A stretch of DNA of 38,856 nucleotides from an uncultured Lachnospiraceae bacterium (GTDB lineage: Bacteria > Bacillota > Clostridia > Lachnospirales > Lachnospiraceae), in assembly GCA_946541955.1 (NCBI GenBank), contig CAMNJZ010000010.1, positions 1 to 38,856 of the forward strand. The letters are read 5' to 3'. Shown here one piece after another: positions 34,603 through 38,856 of the stretch. The number at the start of each line of letters is the position of its first letter. The stretch's first letter is position 1. Made by a program: the position numbers and the translations under genes. Under the pieces are notes generated by a model. It was not told the origin of the DNA. It saw nothing but the letters and a program-made list of their open reading frames with translations, and did no database searches.

Positions 34603-35067
34603 ATGAGATGTCCCTACTGCGGAAAAGATAATACCAGAGTCGTGGACTCCAGACCGGTGGAAGAGGATAATTCCATTCGCAGAAGAAGGATCTGCGATTT
34701 CTGCGGCAGGCGTTTTACGACCTATGAGAAGATCGAAACCATTCCCATGATCGTCATCAAGAAGGACAGCAACCGGGAGACCTACGACAGGTCCAAGATC
34801 GAAGGCGGCATCCTGCGCGCCTGCCATAAGAGACCGGTTTCCATGGCCCAGATTCGGAAGATGGTGGATGAAATCGAAACCGAGATCTTCGACAGAGAGG
34901 AGAAGGAGATCGACTCCAAGAAGATCGGCGAGATGGTCATGAACCGGCTCCACGACCTGGATCCCGTTGCCTATGTCCGTTTTGCCTCTGTATATCGGGA
35001 ATTCAAGGATGTGGAGACCTTTATGGATGAACTCAAAAAGGTCCTGAACAATGAGAGCAGGAAGTAA
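34603..35067 (+). CDS. nrdR: Transcriptional repressor NrdR
   Basis: Nucleotide-sensing repressor of ribonucleotide reductase genes. The 154-residue protein has the zinc ribbon MRCPYCGKDNTRVVDSR with RRRRICDFCGRRFTTYE (Cys3, Cys6, Cys31, Cys34) and an ATP-cone (about 49-139) beginning IVIKKDSNRETYDRSKI. Length is canonical. It starts 3 bp after the PHP gene and is followed 9 bp later by aroE, so it is co-transcribed with shikimate genes. No nrd gene is in the window. Confidence 0.97.
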   Translation: MRCPYCGKDNTRVVDSRPVEEDNSIRRRRICDFCGRRFTTYEKIETIPMIVIKKDSNRETYDRSKIEGGILRACHKRPVSMAQIRKMVDEIETEIFDREEKEIDSKKIGEMVMNRLHDLDPVAYVRFASVYREFKDVETFMDELKKVLNNESRK

Positions 35068-35076
35068 GGAGGCTCT

Positions 35077-35958
35077 ATGGCATCAGATAGGATCGACGGC
35101 AGAACGGCAGTCTACGGACTGATGGGAGACCCGGTGGAACACACCCTGTCTCCCGCCATCCACAACACCATGGCGGAGCTGACAGGGCAGAACCTGGTCT
35201 ATCTGCCCTTTCATGTTTTCAGAGACTGTGATATGGAAAGGACCCTTCAGGGAGCCCACGCCCTGGGGATCCGGGGCATGAACGTCACGGTGCCCCATAA
35301 GAAGGCGGTCATTCCCTTTCTGACGGAGATCAGTGAGGAAGCGGCGGCCGTCGGGGCCGTCAATACCCTGGTATGGACCGGGGAAGGATACCGGGGCTGC
35401 AATACGGACGTTTATGGCCTTTCCAGGAACCTTGCGGATGCGGGGATCTCCCTGCAGGGAAAAAGGGTCATCCTGATCGGAGCGGGTGGCGCCGCCCGGG
35501 CGGCTGCCTGGCTCTGCGGCAGAGACGGCGCAGAAAAGCTCTATATCGCCAACAGGACCATGGAGAACGCCAGGAAGCTGGAGGAAGAAAGCAGGAAGAA
35601 CCATCCGGAGCTGGAAACGAAATGCCTGTCCCTTTCGGAGGCCCCCGGTCTTGGAGAAAAGGATCTGATTGCCATTCAGTGCACCAGTGTGGGCCTCTAT
35701 CCGGACAATAACAAGGCGCCTGTTACGGATCCGGCATTTTACCGGCAGCTTTCCTTTGCCATGGATACCATTTACAGGCCGGGCAGGACAAGGTTCATGC
35801 AGCTGGCCGAGGAAAACGGGGCCGGGGCCAGGAACGGCCTGGGCATGCTGCTCTGGCAGGGCCTTCGGTCCTTCGAAATCTGGACAGGGCAGTCTGTCAC
35901 GGACCAGCAGGCGGCGAAGGTAAGGGCTCTTCTGGAATCCCTGACGGCCTGCCCCTGA
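35077..35958 (+). CDS. aroE: Shikimate dehydrogenase
   Basis: NADP-dependent reduction of 3-dehydroshikimate to shikimate. The 293-residue product has the substrate motif GDPVEHTLSPAIHNTM (about 17-32), NVTVPHKKAVIPFL with the catalytic Lys, and the nucleotide-binding GAGGAARAAAWL. AAGGAGG precedes the ATG. It lies 9 bp after nrdR and just before aroK, then aroQ, giving three shikimate-pathway steps in a row. Confidence 0.96.
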   Translation: MASDRIDGRTAVYGLMGDPVEHTLSPAIHNTMAELTGQNLVYLPFHVFRDCDMERTLQGAHALGIRGMNVTVPHKKAVIPFLTEISEEAAAVGAVNTLVWTGEGYRGCNTDVYGLSRNLADAGISLQGKRVILIGAGGAARAAAWLCGRDGAEKLYIANRTMENARKLEEESRKNHPELETKCLSLSEAPGLGEKDLIAIQCTSVGLYPDNNKAPVTDPAFYRQLSFAMDTIYRPGRTRFMQLAEENGAGARNGLGMLLWQGLRSFEIWTGQSVTDQQAAKVRALLESLTACP

Positions 35959-35979
35959 GAAATGCCGGAGGAAAAAAGA

Positions 35980-36522
35980 ATGCAGACAAAGAATCTTGTG
36001 CTGATCGGCTATATGGGCAGCGGCAAGACCACCGTGGGAAGGCTTTTGTCCCGGAAGACAGGCCTGGTCTTTGAGGACCTGGACGCCCTGCTGGAAGAAA
36101 GGGCCGGGATGTCCATCCCGGAGATATTTGAAAAAGAGACAGAAAAAGGCTTTCGGGACAGGGAAACGGCCCTGATCGCGGACCTGGTCAGAGAGGGAGC
36201 GGCAGGCAGGGTCTATTCCTGCGGCGGCGGCGCACCCTGCCGGGAGGAAAACAGAAGGCTTTTAAAGGAGATGGGAAGGGTCATATGGCTGGACGTCAGG
36301 GCGGAAACGGTCATAGAACGCCTTGCCGGAGACAGGAACAGGCCCCTTCTGCAGCGGCCTGACAGAGAGGAGGCCATCTCCCGCATGCTTGCAGACAGGC
36401 GCAGGGCCTATGAAAGCGCTGCGGATCTGGTGGTCTGTGCAGATGGAAAGACGCCCGGCGCCATTGCCCGGGAAATTGTAAAGAGCCTGGAGGATAATCA
36501 TTATGAAGATACTGGTCATTAA
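35980..36522 (+). CDS. aroK: Shikimate kinase
   Basis: Phosphorylates shikimate at the 3-hydroxyl using ATP. 180 residues from the ATG at 35980, chosen because GGAGG lies eight bases upstream; an earlier in-frame ATG at 35962 would start ahead of that site. The P-loop GYMGSGKTTVGR is near the N-terminus, followed by FEDLDALLEERAGMSIPEIFE (the DxD-type region), CGGGAPCREENR (the GGG motif) and the lid Arg in NRPLLQRP. It overlaps aroQ by 20 bp. Confidence 0.94.
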   Translation: MQTKNLVLIGYMGSGKTTVGRLLSRKTGLVFEDLDALLEERAGMSIPEIFEKETEKGFRDRETALIADLVREGAAGRVYSCGGGAPCREENRRLLKEMGRVIWLDVRAETVIERLAGDRNRPLLQRPDREEAISRMLADRRRAYESAADLVVCADGKTPGAIAREIVKSLEDNHYEDTGH

Positions 36523-36940
36523 CGGCCCCAATCTGAATTTCCTGGGAATCCGGGAAAAGGGCATTTACGGAGAAACATCATACAATGATCTGATCAGCAT
36601 GATCTATCAGAAGGCCAGGGAGCTGGACGTGGAGGTGGAATGCTGGCAGAGCAACCATGAGGGAGCCATTATTGACAAGCTCCAGGACGCCTATTTTAAG
36701 AAGGTGGACGGGATCGTGATCAATCCCGGGGCCTATACCCATTATTCCTACGCCATTCATGACGCCCTAAAGGCCCTGACCATGCCCAAGGTGGAGGTCC
36801 ATATTTCGGATGTGGACGCCAGGGAAGCCTTCCGCCATGTCTCTGTCACACTGCCCGCCTGCGACCATCAGATCAAGGGCCACGGCCTGAAGGGCTACCT
36901 GGAGGCCATGGATTATTTAGCAGGAAAAAATTTGGGTTGA
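36503..36940 (+). CDS. aroQ: 3-dehydroquinate dehydratase, type II
   Basis: Dehydrates 3-dehydroquinate to 3-dehydroshikimate. The 145-residue dodecamer-type enzyme has NGPNLNFLGIREKGIYG with the catalytic Tyr and flexible-loop Arg, QSNHEGAIIDKL, INPGAYTHYSYAIHDAL and VHISDVDAREAFRHVS. It is the last gene of the run that begins at 32673. The efp promoter begins within its final codon region. Confidence 0.97.
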   Translation: MKILVINGPNLNFLGIREKGIYGETSYNDLISMIYQKARELDVEVECWQSNHEGAIIDKLQDAYFKKVDGIVINPGAYTHYSYAIHDALKALTMPKVEVHISDVDAREAFRHVSVTLPACDHQIKGHGLKGYLEAMDYLAGKNLG

Positions 36941-36965
36941 AAATTATAGAATGTCATTGTAGAAT
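36937..36965 (+). promoter_or_regulatory. Promoter of efp
   Basis: TTGAAA (36937-36942), overlapping the aroQ stop, a 17-bp spacer and TAGAAT (36960-36965). Confidence 0.7.
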
Positions 36966-37003
36966 TGTAACAGTTATTTGCGATAATATCAGGAGGTATA
37001 TTT

Positions 37004-37561
37004 ATGATTTCTGCCAGTGAATTCAGAAACGGCATTACCATTGAAAAGGACGGCAGCGTATTAGAAGTTGTTGAATTCCAGCATGTCAAACCCGGCAAGG
37101 GCGCAGCCTTCGTCAGGACCAAGTTAAAAGACATCATCAATGGTGGTGTGACCGAGACATCTTTCAGACCGACTGAGAAATTCCCTCAGGCCCGTATTGA
37201 GAAGAAGGAATATCAGTATCTGTATCTGGACGGTGATCTGTATGTTTTCATGGATACAGAGACTTATGACCAGATCTCCCTCGGTAAGGAAATTGTCGGC
37301 GACAGCATGAAGTTCGTCGTTGAAAACGACATGGTCAAGGTCAGCTCCTACAACGGTTCTCCTTTCTCCATCGAGCCTCCTATGTTTGTGGAGCTTGAGA
37401 TCACAGAAACAGAACCCGGCTTCAAGGGCAACACTGCAACAGGCGCCACCAAGCCTGCCATCGTTGAGACTGGTGCCCAGGTCATGGTTCCTCTGTTCGT
37501 CAACATCGGCGACAAGATCAAGATCGATACCAGAACCGGCGAATATCTTTCCAGAGCATAA
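37004..37561 (+). CDS. efp: Translation elongation factor P
   Basis: Ribosome-binding factor that relieves stalling at polyproline stretches. The 185-residue protein has the three-domain OB-fold layout; the domain I tip loop is [14 protein letters not shown], with Lys32 at the position that is modified in other bacteria. [13 protein letters not shown]-like and [27 protein letters not shown] segments close domains II and III. AGGAGG precedes the ATG. It has its own promoter and terminator, and its codon use is biased as for highly expressed genes. No EF-P modification gene is visible nearby. Confidence 0.97.
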   Translation: MISASEFRNGITIEKDGSVLEVVEFQHVKPGKGAAFVRTKLKDIINGGVTETSFRPTEKFPQARIEKKEYQYLYLDGDLYVFMDTETYDQISLGKEIVGDSMKFVVENDMVKVSSYNGSPFSIEPPMFVELEITETEPGFKGNTATGATKPAIVETGAQVMVPLFVNIGDKIKIDTRTGEYLSRA

Positions 37562-37578
37562 AAAACGAAAGATGGTCC

Positions 37579-37614
37579 AAAAGACAATGGATTTTCCATT
37601 GTCTTTTGTTTTTT
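37579..37614 (+). terminator. Terminator of efp
   Basis: A perfect 13-bp stem AAAAGACAATGGA (37579-37591) / TCCATTGTCTTTT (37595-37607) with a TTT loop and a T-rich tail. Confidence 0.93.
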
Positions 37615-37623
37615 AAGTAAAAC

Positions 37624-37652
37624 TGGACAAGTTCCAAACCTTATGGTACTAT
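37624..37652 (+). promoter_or_regulatory. Candidate promoter of tRNA-Arg
   Basis: TGGACA (37624-37629), a 17-bp spacer and TACTAT (37647-37652), about 48 nt before the tRNA. Confidence 0.5.
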
Positions 37653-37699
37653 AGTTCTGCTGTGTATCCGGTCGCATAGAAGGACTGCAGCGAAAACCA

Positions 37700-37771
37700 G
37701 CACCCGTAGTCTAATGGATAGAACGTAGGCCTCCGACGCCTTTAATGCAGGTTCGAGTCCTGTCGGGTGCA
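37700..37771 (+). tRNA. tRNA-Arg (anticodon CCG)
   Basis: The acceptor stem GCACCCG/CGGGTGC ends in discriminator A. The anticodon loop CTCCGAC gives anticodon CCG, reading CGG. The T-arm GCAGG-TTCGAGT-CCTGT is present. The outer pair of the anticodon stem is a T-T mismatch. CCA is not encoded. Confidence 0.92.
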
Positions 37772-37867
37772 CTTTAAAGCCACAGCTTTTCCGTTCGTTA
37801 TTGTAAGGCGGATCAGGTGTGGCTTTGTTTGAATGTAGAGCTTAAAATCCTTCAGCAGGAGGTTGTT

Positions 37868-38856
37868 ATGTTTGGAGTCGGTAAACTGAATGTTGTGATC
37901 CTGGGAACAGGATATATGGCAGGACTCATGGCGGAGACCATCCGGGGAACTTCTTCGGCCAGAATCTGCGGCGTGGGATCCAGGAACTATGAAAGGGCCA
38001 AAGAGTTTGCCAAGGAATATGACTTTAAGAAGGCCTACGGGTCTTATGAGGAAGCGGTCTCCGATCCGGAAGCGGACCTGATCTACATCGCAACGCCCCA
38101 CTCGGAGCACTATGACAATATAAAGCTGGCGCTGGAGCATGGGAAGAACGTCCTTTGCGAAAAGCCCTTTACCCTGAACGCAGGACAGGCGGAGGAGCTC
38201 TTTGCCCTGGCCAGGGAGAAGAAGCTGTTCTGCTCCGAAGCCATGTGGATCCGCTTCCTGCCTTTTTATGAGCAGATCCTGGGTGTGATCCGGAAGGGGA
38301 CCATCGGGGAACCCACCATGCTCAATGCCAATCTGGGCTACAACGTAGGCAAGGTAAGCCGGATGATCGAACCGGCGCTGGGCGGCGGTGCGCTCATGGA
38401 TACCGGCGTATGTCTGCTCAACTTTGCCTCCATGATCTTTGGGGATGACATCACCAGGATCAATTCCCACTGCACCTATACAGACAAAGGCCTGGACGCC
38501 CAGGAGAATATCACCATCCGCTACAGAGACGGCAAGATGGCCGAGCTCTCGGCTTCCATGATCGGGATCAGCGACAGAAGAGCTGTGATCTACGGAACCG
38601 AAGGCTATCTGGTGATCGACAACGTAAGCAATTTTGAAAGCCTGGAGGTCTATGACAGCAATTATAAGAAGGTCCTGACCTACAAGCGCCAGAAGCAGAA
38701 GACCGGCTATGAATACGAGCTGGACGCCTGCGTCAAAGCCATTCAGAAGCACCAGCTGGAATGCACCCAGATGCCCCAAGCCCAGACAGTTTCGATCATG
38801 CACATGCTGGATTATATAAGACAGCAGCTGGGGATTGTCTTCCCCCAGGAAATGCC
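37868..38856 (+). CDS. Gfo/Idh/MocA-family oxidoreductase (partial, 3' end outside window)
   Basis: NAD(P)-dependent sugar or cyclitol dehydrogenase family. The frame is open for 329 codons to the right edge without a stop; the ATG follows AGGAGG. The Rossmann motif VVILGTGYMAGLMAE (about 9-23), YIATPHSEHYDN, LCEKPFTLN (the EKP motif) and GGGALMDTGVCLLNFA (about 174-189) are present. In the last block many family members have D-x-x-x-H; here the His position is Leu or Asn, so the catalytic acid is unclear. At about 330 residues it is nearly complete. The substrate is unknown; trans-1,2-dihydrobenzenediol-dehydrogenase-like members look similar. Confidence 0.9.
   Translation, partial: MFGVGKLNVVILGTGYMAGLMAETIRGTSSARICGVGSRNYERAKEFAKEYDFKKAYGSYEEAVSDPEADLIYIATPHSEHYDNIKLALEHGKNVLCEKPFTLNAGQAEELFALAREKKLFCSEAMWIRFLPFYEQILGVIRKGTIGEPTMLNANLGYNVGKVSRMIEPALGGGALMDTGVCLLNFASMIFGDDITRINSHCTYTDKGLDAQENITIRYRDGKMAELSASMIGISDRRAVIYGTEGYLVIDNVSNFESLEVYDSNYKKVLTYKRQKQKTGYEYELDACVKAIQKHQLECTQMPQAQTVSIMHMLDYIRQQLGIVFPQEM

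Noticed and set aside
1-38856. Insertion sequences, prophage genes, CRISPR arrays or toxin-antitoxin pairs.
   Set aside because: No transposase, capsid, repeat-spacer or paired small-gene signature was found; the Xer-like gene stands alone without island features.

Overview
The window reads as a piece of chromosome from an anaerobic, moderately GC-rich Firmicute, most likely a Lachnospiraceae-type clostridium. The grounds are: a giant fused 2-hydroxyacyl-CoA dehydratase activase, the recA-recX-rny order, a Gram-positive LexA box (GAACN4GTTC), strong AGGAGG ribosome binding sites, a PolA with a degenerate proofreading domain, a guanosine-type BMP/Nup ABC transporter, and tRNA genes without encoded CCA. 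This is inferred from gene content; no species is assigned. Nothing looks like a prophage, insertion sequence, CRISPR array or integrated island, so it is mostly core chromosome with several odd lineage-specific genes.

Layout. (1) 3-3644, minus strand: the activase, cut by the window edge, behind a near-consensus promoter whose spacer is filled by a palindrome. (2) 3939-6059: a three-gene unit with a rhomboid-like membrane protein carrying a C-terminal zinc-ribbon-like tail, a sigma-70-like protein that appears to have lost its promoter-recognition parts, and an unknown. (3) 6195-9651: SOS-controlled recA, recX, then RNase Y from its own promoter. (4) 9772-10641: a tyrosine recombinase of Xer type with several catalytic residues replaced. 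(5) 10841-14114: glycogen synthase and a lipid-linked oligosaccharide flippase. (6) 14190-15548, minus: citrate synthase. (7) 15803-23273: a long tight run of udp, cdd, a zinc-finger/membrane anti-sigma-like protein, polA, coaE, a WalJ/YycJ-type metallo-hydrolase, an ACT-domain protein and its UPF0210 partner. (8) 23430-24416: PfkB sugar kinase, then tRNA-Gly(CCC). (9) 24883-31767: nucleoside ABC transporter (lipoprotein, ATPase, two permeases) running straight into a LicD-family gene and a glycosyltransferase. (10) 31874-32452, minus: xpt, divergent from (11) 32673-36940: a short pyruvate-kinase-like gene, a PHP phosphoesterase, nrdR, aroE, aroK, aroQ. (12) efp, tRNA-Arg(CCG) and a partial Gfo/Idh/MocA oxidoreductase at the right edge.

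Functional themes. Nucleoside uptake and salvage recur (Nup transporter, Udp, Cdd, Xpt), alongside DNA maintenance (RecA, RecX, PolA, NrdR), the end of the shikimate pathway, and surface glycan work (flippase, LicD, glycosyltransferase). The points most worth a second look are the sigma-like protein at 4868-5626 without DNA-recognition residues, the degenerate Xer protein, the C-domain-less pyruvate kinase, and the promoter-spanning palindrome at 3725-3754.
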